Assembly: GCA_017650105.1 (NCBI GenBank)
Contig: JAGCFO010000028.1
Span: forward strand, 1 to 64,000
Direction: 5' to 3'
Source: Bacteroidaceae bacterium
GTDB taxonomy: Bacteria; Bacteroidota; Bacteroidia; Bacteroidales; Bacteroidaceae
Length of the DNA: 64,000 nucleotides
Part shown: piece after piece, positions 9,451 to 16,572 of the stretch
How positions within the stretch are numbered: position 1 is the first letter of the stretch
Layout of the letters: every line of letters begins with the position of its first letter
Position numbers and translations under genes: made by a program
Notes under the pieces: model-generated
The model's input: the letters and a program-made list of their open reading frames with translations, nothing else
Told to the model about the DNA's origin: nothing
The model's database searches: none

Positions 9451-9543
9451 AGTTTTTGTATGGATGATAGGGTTATAGTTTACATTTCTTTTATGCTTCG
9501 TCGCCGGGCGAAAGAATACGAGTAACAGTAGTTGCGACTGCTT

Positions 9544-10545
9544 TCATTCGCCTATGTCAATGTATCCGCTTTCGTTCACAATCTTGGCTCCCTCTTTTGT
9601 ATAGAGGTACTGGAACAGACGATAGGCCATGCTCTCGTGTGGCTCTGACTTGCGGACAGCTGCATAGATATACGACGTGAAGGGGTAGCTGTTTTCCTTC
9701 AAGCTTTTTTTGTTGGGTTTCACTCCATCGATAGAAATCATTTTCACTTCTATCAAGTCGCGTACCATAGAGGTGCAGTAGAAGTAAGGAGAGTAGCCAA
9801 TGGCGTATTCATCGTGAGCGATGCACGAATAAGGGGAGAACATCGAGCTGCCTTTCATCACCCACGTGCTCGATTCGTCTAACATCGTCAAGCCTTTCAT
9901 AACCATTGTCTCCATTTTCTCCTGACTTCCTGAATCGGCATCGCGAATAAACGGAGTAATGGCGTGGTCCACTCCGCCAACCTCTTTCCAGTTAGTAATC
10001 TCGCCTGTGTAAATCTTCTGCAACTGTTCTGTCGTCAAGTTATTGACGGGATTTTTCGGATTCACGATAAACACAAGCGCATCAGTCGCCAAGGGTGTGG
10101 TAAGGAGCTCAACTCCAAGAGCTGCCGCAGAATCTTTTTCGTTACGCGAAATGTCGCGACTCGCAATTATCAAGTCCGCCTCTCCTTTTAAAAGATTCAT
10201 ATAGGCTCCGTGCGTGCCGTTGCGCTGATTCTTACGTCTAAAGTCCAAGGGGTAGCTAGACAATTCCTTCACGTTCAAATTAGCGTATATCTCATACGTG
10301 CCCATATTAATCGGATTAATGGACCAATGGTAAGGAATCCCAAGCAGTTTATAGGCAAGGATGTCTCGCAGAGGGCTCGTACTCGTAGAACAGTCTGTAT
10401 TAGGCCATTCTTCCCAAGTGACATCCTCAAATCCAAGTGTGCTCGTATCGTCATCCTGTGTGCGGGTGTCGTCATCCTGCGTGCAACTGCTCAGCACTAA
10501 AGACAAAACGACCAAATAAAAAAACGTTTTAGCGAAATATTTCAT
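9544..10545 (-). CDS. PstS-like phosphate-binding lipoprotein (orphan)
   Basis: 333 aa. Lipoprotein signal with lipobox LVLSSC, then two tandem heptads (TQDDDTR, TQDDDTS) encoded by an exact-length 21-bp duplication (10441-10482). The body follows the PBP-like fold of PstS: GEADLIIASRDISRNEKD, ALVFIVNPKNPVNNLT, LQKIYTGEITNWKEVGG and the SGSQEKME anion-loop region. No pstC, pstA, pstB or phoU lies nearby, so it is an orphan binding protein; family members of this kind act in phosphate uptake or as surface-exposed scavengers. Start: the longer reading frame begins at a TTG (10551); the ATG at 10545 is preferred. A -7-like TATCTTTG lies about 25 bp upstream. Confidence 0.82.
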   Translation of the reverse strand: MKYFAKTFFYLVVLSLVLSSCTQDDDTRTQDDDTSTLGFEDVTWEEWPNTDCSTSTSPLRDILAYKLLGIPYHWSINPINMGTYEIYANLNVKELSSYPLDFRRKNQRNGTHGAYMNLLKGEADLIIASRDISRNEKDSAAALGVELLTTPLATDALVFIVNPKNPVNNLTTEQLQKIYTGEITNWKEVGGVDHAITPFIRDADSGSQEKMETMVMKGLTMLDESSTWVMKGSSMFSPYSCIAHDEYAIGYSPYFYCTSMVRDLIEVKMISIDGVKPNKKSLKENSYPFTSYIYAAVRKSEPHESMAYRLFQYLYTKEGAKIVNESGYIDIGE

Positions 10546-10567
10546 AATCAAACTCTTTTTTTCGGGG

Positions 10568-10575
10568 CAAAGATA
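10568..10575 (-). promoter_or_regulatory. -7 box (TATCTTTG) for the PstS-like gene
   Basis: On the minus strand TATCTTTG matches the Bacteroidetes -7 consensus and lies 22 bp before the ATG. No clean TTTG is found 19-21 bp upstream. The adjoining 21-bp repeat array (10589-10651) overlaps where the -33 element would be. Confidence 0.5.
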
Positions 10576-10588
10576 GCAACTTTTTTAT

Positions 10589-10651
10589 ACAACAGCTTTT
10601 TTCCTTTCCTAAATGTTTTTTCCCTTTTCGATAACAGTTTTTCCCTTCTCA
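10589..10651 (-). repeat. 21-bp repeat array, 3 units
   Basis: Minus-strand units at 10631-10651 (head TGAGAAGGG, tail AAAAACTGTTAT), 10610-10630 (CGAAAAGGG, AAAAAACATTTA) and 10589-10609 (GGAAAGGAA, AAAAGCTGTTGT). Lies between the end of the AlkD-like gene and the PstS-like promoter. Confidence 0.7.
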
Positions 10652-10767
10652 ATACAGGATTATTGCGAAATCTCCTTCTGCGCCTCTTGCCGACAGCTTG
10701 GCGAAAGACAGGAGAGAGGCTCACCAGAAGGCATAATGCTGCTGTTTTGCGAAACGGCAACACAAGG

Positions 10768-11466
10768 CTATTTTCTGCGGAGCGAGCGAAGAAAAGCTTT
10801 CTGTTCGTCGGAAATGCGATAGCTCTCAATTGCCTTTTGGATGGCCTTGTTGTGCGTCCATTTCTCCAGCCTTCCCTTCTCGATGTAGGGCAGAGTGCTC
10901 TCGTACTGCTTGGCGAGAGCCGTTGCGAAATACCACGCTTGCATCATGCGGATGTAGTACTCCTCCCGCCGTATGGCTGCCACCATCCCGGGGTAGGCGG
11001 GCGAGAAGTCGTCGTCGAGAAAGTGCTGCATCAGCATGCCTATTCCGAAACGCACGGTGTATTCATGCTCGTCAGCCATCCATTCCCTGATGGCCTGCAG
11101 CAGCGCAGGCTTGTCCTTCTTGAAACACTTGGGCGACAGTTGGTCGCAGGTTGCCCAGTTGTCGATGTGAGGAAGGAATCGCTTCACCTCGCGCAGGCAT
11201 ACGTCGAAGTCCTTTGTTGCCGAGAGGATGAAGGCGTGCAACTGGTTCTCCTCGAAGAGGGAATGCGCGGTGTTGCTGATAAACGGCGCCGCTTCCCCGC
11301 TGGCTATCAGCTCCTTCGCCATCGTGCGCAGCGCGGGAGTTCGCACGCCGATAATAGTTTCGGGACTTATGTTAGGCAACAGCTTGCGCTGAAACTCGGC
11401 ATACTTCTCGTCGCTCATCTCGCGAAGTCTCTGTCTGATACTGAGGGCGTTTTCTGTTTGAGTCAT
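10768..11466 (-). CDS. DNA alkylation repair protein, AlkD-like
   Basis: 232 aa, cytoplasmic, all-helical HEAT-like repeats. Motifs: GVRTPALRTMAKE near the N-terminus, FEENQLHAFIL, IDNWATCDQLSPK and MQAWYFATALAK, which are characteristic of the AlkD/AlkC superfamily of DNA glycosylases that remove alkylated purines. Length is normal (E. coli-type AlkD homologues are 220-240 aa). It ends about 220 bp before the PstS-like gene and starts 29 bp after the end of the GH71/99-like gene, so it may be co-transcribed with that gene. The WATCD motif holds the Trp-Asp region used in substrate binding in this family. Confidence 0.88.
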   Translation of the reverse strand: MTQTENALSIRQRLREMSDEKYAEFQRKLLPNISPETIIGVRTPALRTMAKELIASGEAAPFISNTAHSLFEENQLHAFILSATKDFDVCLREVKRFLPHIDNWATCDQLSPKCFKKDKPALLQAIREWMADEHEYTVRFGIGMLMQHFLDDDFSPAYPGMVAAIRREEYYIRMMQAWYFATALAKQYESTLPYIEKGRLEKWTHNKAIQKAIESYRISDEQKAFLRSLRRK

Positions 11467-11494
11467 AGTTCGTTCTATCGTTTGTAGGAGTGAT

Positions 11495-13336
11495 TTATGG
11501 TTTTCCTCTCAGCACATAGTTGAATCGTCCCAGCGGAGCCACGTCGCCGTTCACCAGAAAGTCGGCAATATTGCCTTCCTCCTGCATGTTGTCTGCCCAT
11601 TTGAACTCCAGCCGAAACTCCCTGCTGCCGTCTATTCCGAGCAATCGCTTGGGGATGCTTATGACGAGCTTGTTGCCCCTCAGGTAGTAGGGGATTTCCC
11701 TCACGCGCTTCCAGCTCCAGCTCTTCCCGTCGGGGCTCTGGCTCTTGCTGTTCCGCTCGAGAAGAGCCTTGCCTGAGGAGGGGGATAATCTGTTGACTAT
11801 GAAGTCGTAACCCTCCCATCCCGTTTCGTGACGGCAGTCGATGTCGATGAAAAGCCGCATCCACGCGGAGTCTTGCGGAGAGGTGATTTCGTCGGCGCAC
11901 TCGATGTAGAAATAGACATTCCGTTTGTCGTGCGCCACCTTCGCTTCCACAAGGTCGTTGCGCCCCGTTTCATTTGTCATATAGCAGCCTTTCCAACCCT
12001 GACTGCTGCGATAAAGGGTGTTGCCCTTGTGTGTGCCGAATCCGTTGTCCACTCCCTTCCAGAAAACCCAGTCAATCTTCTCCTTCGTGGCGCAAATGTC
12101 GTCTGCCTCGCTCGGCATTCCCTTGAAACGCCGTATGTTGGCTATCATCTGATAGTAATAGTTGTCGCCGTGTCCCCCTCGCATAGGTTCTATGTCGCGG
12201 CTCTTCTCCTGGCTGAATTCATCGGGGAAGGCATTGGGTTGCTGCATCCACATCTCGTAGCGCCCGGCAATCCATTCGTTCCAGCCGGTAATGAATATGA
12301 ACTCGGGGTCAACCTTCAGCGCGTGGTCCCATTGTTCCTGGAAGTTAAGACCTTTTCCTGTCGCTTCGGGCGAGGGGGATTGTCCGTTTTTGTGTGTATA
12401 GCTGCGCCCGAACGAGCCGGGAGCGTTCATTGCCGTCAGCCCTCGCTCTGCCGACCAGTTCTGAGCCACTCCTACGGGCATTTCTTCGTAGCTGCCGTCG
12501 GCATTTCGCACATAGCCGTTCTGAGGATAAATCTCCAGCCAGCCCCATTGACGGTTGTTCTGCGGACCTCCCTGATAGGTGGGTTGCCCAGGGCGGAAGG
12601 TGAAGAAGTCTTGTATCTCGGGCGACAGGTCGTCGTCGTAGGCAAGAATGAGCGGCTTGCCTTTCCAGTAGAACCAGAGGTCTTGGTATTTCTTCGGCTT
12701 GTAGAGTTCGTTGTACAGCTGAGTGATGGCCCTTCTGCTGTCGGGCGTGGGGGCAAAGGCGAGTATGAAGGCTATCTGCGGCGTCTTCACCCCGTCAAGG
12801 CGCGCTTGGGTGAACACTTCGCACAGCTTCATGTACGATTCCGTCCACAGCATATCGCCGTTGGTGCAGTCGAAGATGATAACGTCCACGCCTGCCTCGC
12901 CAAGCATTTCGGCGTGTTTGCGAAGCACCCATTCGTCGGTGTCCCTGTAATAGCCGAAGAGCGGTTCTCCCCAGAAGTGGGTGGCTTTTACTCCTCCCCA
13001 CGCCGGGTCGTGGAAATCGTCGATGGCCTTCGGATGCTCGCGCAGAAACTTCGTGACGTCGAAGGGTTCCATCATGTTGGCAAAGTTTGTATGCCAAGTC
13101 CAGTAGAAGAGTCCCACGAAACGGTCTTGCCGCTCGTCGCCCACCTCCTCGTGAGAGGGCAGACGGCGCCCCAGCTCGTCGGTAGCGGGTAGCGACGAAG
13201 TGTAGCGATGCAGTTCCTTCGCGCGCAGAGAGGGCTGCGCCTGCTGAGCTGCTGCTGGCAGCAGGAGCCCGACGGCAAAGGCTGTCAGGAGGCATCGGAG
13301 GAGGGATTTTCTCGTGCTGCTCATAGTGTTTCTCAT
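11495..13336 (-). CDS. Secreted GH71/GH99-like protein with CBM9-like C-terminus
   Basis: 613 aa from the ATG at 13336 (a second ATG 12 bases later is equally possible); a signal peptide follows (LLRCLLTAFAVGLLLPAAAQ). N-terminal two thirds form a TIM-barrel-like region seen in Bacteroidetes proteins annotated as GH71/GH99-like: VGLFYWTWHTNFANMMEPFD, HFWGEPLFGYYR, AEMLGEAGVDVIIFDCTNG and EFIFITGWNEWIAGR. From about residue 470 a beta-sandwich resembling CBM9 follows (NVYFYIECADEITS, WMRLFIDID, GYDFIVNR). The long frame extending to 13504 adds 56 residues without signal peptide and is not favoured. The substrate is unknown; relatives act on mannans or alpha-glucans. Confidence 0.75.
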   Translation of the reverse strand: MRNTMSSTRKSLLRCLLTAFAVGLLLPAAAQQAQPSLRAKELHRYTSSLPATDELGRRLPSHEEVGDERQDRFVGLFYWTWHTNFANMMEPFDVTKFLREHPKAIDDFHDPAWGGVKATHFWGEPLFGYYRDTDEWVLRKHAEMLGEAGVDVIIFDCTNGDMLWTESYMKLCEVFTQARLDGVKTPQIAFILAFAPTPDSRRAITQLYNELYKPKKYQDLWFYWKGKPLILAYDDDLSPEIQDFFTFRPGQPTYQGGPQNNRQWGWLEIYPQNGYVRNADGSYEEMPVGVAQNWSAERGLTAMNAPGSFGRSYTHKNGQSPSPEATGKGLNFQEQWDHALKVDPEFIFITGWNEWIAGRYEMWMQQPNAFPDEFSQEKSRDIEPMRGGHGDNYYYQMIANIRRFKGMPSEADDICATKEKIDWVFWKGVDNGFGTHKGNTLYRSSQGWKGCYMTNETGRNDLVEAKVAHDKRNVYFYIECADEITSPQDSAWMRLFIDIDCRHETGWEGYDFIVNRLSPSSGKALLERNSKSQSPDGKSWSWKRVREIPYYLRGNKLVISIPKRLLGIDGSREFRLEFKWADNMQEEGNIADFLVNGDVAPLGRFNYVLRGKP

Positions 13337-13498
13337 GCTGTTCAGGGTGTTCTCTCTTTCGTGCTGTGCAAATTTAGGCAGATTCTTTCTTTTTTCCCAA
13401 CAATTGCGAAGAAACATTGTCGGCTCGAAGGAGTTTCTTGCTTCATAGTCGGAGTAGGGGAAATCGTCGCCTTTGTCTGCCGTTTTTAGGGGAAAAAC

Positions 13499-13530
13499 TT
13501 GCATTGTTCAAATTTGTTCACTATCTTTGC
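13499..13530 (+). promoter_or_regulatory. Likely promoter of the HU-wHTH gene
   Basis: TATCTTTG at 13523-13530 fits the -7 consensus; a weak TTG at 13499-13501 lies 21 bp upstream. The predicted start of transcription (about 13536) places the whole 22-bp-phased array (13551-13635) in the 5' leader. Confidence 0.55.
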
Positions 13531-13550
13531 AAAAGAAGGATTTTTGTTGT

Positions 13551-13635
13551 TGCAACACGTTGGGACACCTTACCCAACACGTTGGGACACCTTGCACAAC
13601 ACGTTGGGAAAGCTTGCGCAACGTGTTGGTGCAAC
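13551..13635. promoter_or_regulatory. Four CAACACGTTG sites phased at exactly 22 bp
   Basis: Near-palindromic cores CAACACGTTG start at 13553, 13575 and 13597; the fourth at 13619 is the inverted form CAACGTGTTG. Spacing is 22 bp each time. The segment GGGACACCTT follows the first two cores. The outer arms (TTGTTGTTGCAACACG on the left, CGTGTTGGTGCAAC on the right) can also pair into a long hairpin. It lies between the promoter and the ATG at 13672, so it is probably an operator cluster, perhaps for autoregulation by the gene product, or a structured leader. Confidence 0.7.
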
Positions 13636-13671
13636 AAAAAAGTCTGAACATAATACCAAAAAACAAAGCAT

Positions 13672-14349
13672 ATGAAACCATCATCCAAGACAAAGAAGAG
13701 CGGGAAGATACTCTTCCAGACGGTGCGCCGTTCTGCCGTGCGCGGCGAGCAACTTCCCGCAGGGCAGGAGCCTATCCGCCTGATGCCCTACAACCAAGCG
13801 ACAATCAGCACACAGGAACTGGCTGAAATCATCTCCGGGCGTTGCACGGTGAAGGAGCCCGACGTGTACGCCACGCTTATGGCGCTCTCGCAAGTGCTGG
13901 CAGAGACGCTTCTCGACGGCAACCGCCTTCGGGTGGACGGAGTGGGTACCTTCGACATCTCGCTGAAACAGAAGGACTTGCAAGCCGACGGGACGGAACA
14001 TCAGCCAAAGACGATGTCCGACACCGTTCGTGCCGAGGACGTCTGCATCAGCCGCGTCATTTTCACTCCCAGCAGCGAGCTGCAGAAGGCGCTGAAGCGC
14101 GCTGTTTTTGTAAGCAGCGGGGTGGATGCTGCCGATACCCTCTCGCGCGAAGAGCTCGACACGTTCCTCTCGCAGCATTTCGCAACGCAGCCAGCCCTCC
14201 AACGCCGACAGCTTGAAGAGCATTTCTCACTCTCTCGAAACCAGGCCATCCGCTGGCTCAAAATCCTTACCGACGAAGGCGTCCTCCAGCCCCTCGGAGC
14301 ACGCAACGCCCGCATCTACATTCCCGCGCGGGGCAACTTCGGAGCGTAA
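13672..14349 (+). CDS. HU-family DNA-binding protein fused to a winged helix
   Basis: 225 aa, cytoplasmic. Residues 1-125 follow the Bacteroidetes HU-like fold (QTVRRSAVRGEQ, ISTQELAEIISGRCTVKEPDVYATLMALSQVLAETLLDG and RVDGVGTFDISL). Residues about 150-220 form a helix-turn-helix region (LSREELDTFLS, QLEEHFSLSRNQAIRWLKILTDEGVLQPLG). This corresponds to the HU-HIG group (HU domain fused to wHTH, Ig or Gly-rich motif). It likely binds DNA as a regulator or nucleoid protein. The phased CAACACGTTG sites in its leader are obvious candidate targets. No partner gene is evident; the next gene is an orphan vsr 220 bp away. Confidence 0.85.
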   Translation: MKPSSKTKKSGKILFQTVRRSAVRGEQLPAGQEPIRLMPYNQATISTQELAEIISGRCTVKEPDVYATLMALSQVLAETLLDGNRLRVDGVGTFDISLKQKDLQADGTEHQPKTMSDTVRAEDVCISRVIFTPSSELQKALKRAVFVSSGVDAADTLSREELDTFLSQHFATQPALQRRQLEEHFSLSRNQAIRWLKILTDEGVLQPLGARNARIYIPARGNFGA

Positions 14350-14569
14350 TGATTTTCAGAAAGAGGCATCGCACTAATTCACAAAAATGCAACCTCCCCG
14401 CATCGTATTCAAATTGATTCATTACATTTGAAGCGGATTTTTCTTCCCATTTCTGCTGGAGTAGCGAGGAGTTCTTCCAATGCATCATCTCATCGCAAAA
14501 AATGTAGGAAAAACAGTATTCAAGATGCACTGAAAAAAATTAGTTGTAAGTTTCTAATGAAATAGGTAT

Positions 14570-15226
14570 ATGGACAAACTCTCTCCGCAGCAGCGACATG
14601 CAAATATGGCGGCTATCCACTCGAAAGGCACGAAGCCCGAGATGATAGTGCGTAGTGGATTGTGGAGAAGGGGTTTTCGTTATCGGTTGAACTCTCCTCG
14701 ATTGCCCGGGCATCCCGACTTAGTGCTCAAGAAGTATAGATCATGCATCTTCGTTAACGGATGTTTCTGGCACGGACACGAAGTGTCGTTCGAGGCTCTC
14801 GATGATGCTGTGTCGACTGAAGAAAGCACGGCGTTGGAAGGAATCGTCAACTCGGCGTGTTGTAAAATTCCGCATACCAACAGAGCTTTCTGGGTGGACA
14901 AGATTAGGCGCAATCAGATGCGCGACATTGAGCAACAGCATCAGTTGGCAAGGCTCGGCTGGCATTGCATCACCGTGTGGGAATGTTCCCTTAAGCCCTC
15001 CGTGCGCGAGCAAACTCTCTCGTCGCTGGCGTACACGCTTAACAAAATTTGGCTTGAAGATCATGCGGTGAAGGTTTCTTATCCTTCGGAGGTTGAGGAT
15101 GGAGAAATGATGTTGGCAGCTGAAGAGCAAGCTACCTACGGAGCGCTTCCCGATATGAAGAAAGAATCAGACGATTTGAAGAAAGAAGCGCGCGAGATGA
15201 AGAAAGCATACGAGAGCGAAAGCTAA
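14570..15226 (+). CDS. vsr: Vsr-like very short patch repair endonuclease, repeat-derived tail
   Basis: 218 aa; usual Vsr proteins have 130-160. Core: RHANMAAIHSKGTKPEMIVRSGLWRRGFRYR, then LPGHPDLVL with the catalytic Asp, then IFVNGCFWHGHE with metal and His ligands, NRAFWVDKIRRNQMRD and LGWHCITVWEC. Vsr nicks 5' of T:G mismatches that arise at methylated cytosines. A segment of about 25 residues between GCFWHGHE and PHTNRAFW is longer than in E. coli Vsr. The last residues are three heptads (KKESDDL, KKEAREM, KKAYESE) encoded by a 21-bp repeat array. No cytosine methyltransferase lies in the window, so its partner is not visible. Confidence 0.85.
   Translation: MDKLSPQQRHANMAAIHSKGTKPEMIVRSGLWRRGFRYRLNSPRLPGHPDLVLKKYRSCIFVNGCFWHGHEVSFEALDDAVSTEESTALEGIVNSACCKIPHTNRAFWVDKIRRNQMRDIEQQHQLARLGWHCITVWECSLKPSVREQTLSSLAYTLNKIWLEDHAVKVSYPSEVEDGEMMLAAEEQATYGALPDMKKESDDLKKEAREMKKAYESES
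15157..15219 (+). repeat. 21-bp repeat array at the 3' end of vsr, 3 units
   Basis: Units at 15157-15177, 15178-15198 and 15199-15219, all with head GAAGAAAG. The middle tail GCGCGCGAGAT is identical to that in the intergenic array at 54516-54536, and the two loci share 22 consecutive bases. In the vsr frame the units read as heptads starting KK. Confidence 0.8.
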
Positions 15227-15299
15227 GAATAATTACCGGAAGAGATTCTCAACGTGCGTGATGTTAGTAAAAAGGAATAAATTCATTATAATTGCAGTC

Positions 15300-16481
15300 A
15301 TGAAACAAACTCCAATCATTTTGCAGAAGATAATCGTGTCGACGTTGTTTGCCTGTATGGCTACGATAACAACAGCGCAGATACCCTTGGTGTATCAGCA
15401 GGAGAATATGGGAAGGCATCTTGCCAAGACGCGACTGTTGCCTCCCGAGCAGTTGCCTTTCATACGCACGCTTCCTGATGCGCTGGAAGGGGTGAGTCAT
15501 TTCGCCGACTGGGAATGGAGGCGCAACGTCATCAGTTCTCAGATTCAGCACTACGGGATAGGGGAGAAGCCCGAGGTGTCAACGGAGCAGATAGAGGCGC
15601 GAATGGATGGCGACACGCTCATTGTCGACGTCACCGTAAACGGGCAGACGCTGACGCTCCGCTCTGTTATCCACTATCCCGAGACGGAAGAGCCTGCTCC
15701 CTACGCTTTGATGATAGGCACCAGCATGATATCTCTGCCCTTCCAGCTTTTTGCAGGGCGTCCTATTGCTTTGATGACTTATCACGAGAAGCAAGTAAAC
15801 GACTACGGGCAGTGGGGAGAGCATCACGAGAGGGGAGAACATGATTTCGATCGTCTTTATCCAGCGCTGAAAGATAATGGAGCCTACAGCGAATGGGCTT
15901 GGGGGCTCAGTCGGCTCCTCGATGGCTTGCAGAAGTTGGGACCTGACGTGACAAAGATTGATATGAGCCGCATCGGAGTCACGGGATGTTCGTACGCCGG
16001 GAAGATGGCGCTCTATTGCGGTGCTTTTGACGAGCGTGTGGCGTTGACAATCGCCCAGGAGCCGGGAGGAGGCGGTGCGGCAGCTTGGCGAGCTTCGCAC
16101 GAGTCAACGAAAAGAGTGGAGGATTTGGATAAAACAGACTACCATTGGTTTCTGGAGAGTCAGAAGGAGTATTTTCACGGCGATAGCGTCTATCGACTTC
16201 CCTACGATCAGCACGAACTGTGCGCGATGGTTTGTCCGCGCGCATTGCTGCTTTTGGGAAATCCCGATTACGAGTGGCTGGCTGATGAGTCGATGAGAGT
16301 ATCTGCTGAGGCTGCTGCTAAAGTGTGGGAGCGCTTCGGAATAGCCGATCGTATGGGCTGGAGTATCGTTGGGGGACACGGACATTGTCAGCTGCCCGAG
16401 AGTCAATGGCCCGAGGTGCAGGCTTTTATCGACAGGTTCCTTTTGGGACGAGACGTCGATACGAGCAATGTGCGCAAATAG
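15300..16481 (+). CDS. CE15-like glucuronoyl esterase, secreted
   Basis: 393 aa from the ATG at 15300, with a signal peptide (VSTLFACMATITTAQ). Alpha/beta hydrolase with the CE15 layout: nucleophile Ser231 in VTGCSYAGKMA, Glu254 in IAQEPGGGGAAAWR, and His360 or His362 in VGGHGHCQLPE. CE15 enzymes cut the ester between 4-O-methylglucuronoyl groups of xylan and lignin alcohols. The family motif is GCSRxGK and QESGxGG; here Arg after the Ser is Tyr and the Ser in QES is Pro. The Arg helps form the oxyanion hole, so activity or substrate may differ. It follows vsr by 74 bp and converges with the ModF-like gene. Confidence 0.78.
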   Translation: MKQTPIILQKIIVSTLFACMATITTAQIPLVYQQENMGRHLAKTRLLPPEQLPFIRTLPDALEGVSHFADWEWRRNVISSQIQHYGIGEKPEVSTEQIEARMDGDTLIVDVTVNGQTLTLRSVIHYPETEEPAPYALMIGTSMISLPFQLFAGRPIALMTYHEKQVNDYGQWGEHHERGEHDFDRLYPALKDNGAYSEWAWGLSRLLDGLQKLGPDVTKIDMSRIGVTGCSYAGKMALYCGAFDERVALTIAQEPGGGGAAAWRASHESTKRVEDLDKTDYHWFLESQKEYFHGDSVYRLPYDQHELCAMVCPRALLLLGNPDYEWLADESMRVSAEAAAKVWERFGIADRMGWSIVGGHGHCQLPESQWPEVQAFIDRFLLGRDVDTSNVRK

Positions 16482-16572
16482 TTGAATAAAGCTAATTCCG
16501 TTTTCTGCCAACGCGCTGGTAATCTGCCGCATGCGGCGCTGTTGTTGAGAGGGAAGGGCCTTTTTCTCAGCG

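Noticed and set aside
11828-13192. 454-codon open frame on the plus strand opposite the GH71/99-like gene
   Set aside because: Antisense shadow of a conserved secreted protein; no start context and no family resemblance.
13551-13635. Possible CRISPR array
   Set aside because: Only four cores of 10 bp, a fixed 22-bp period with similar sequence between cores, and no cas genes. Better explained as an operator array.
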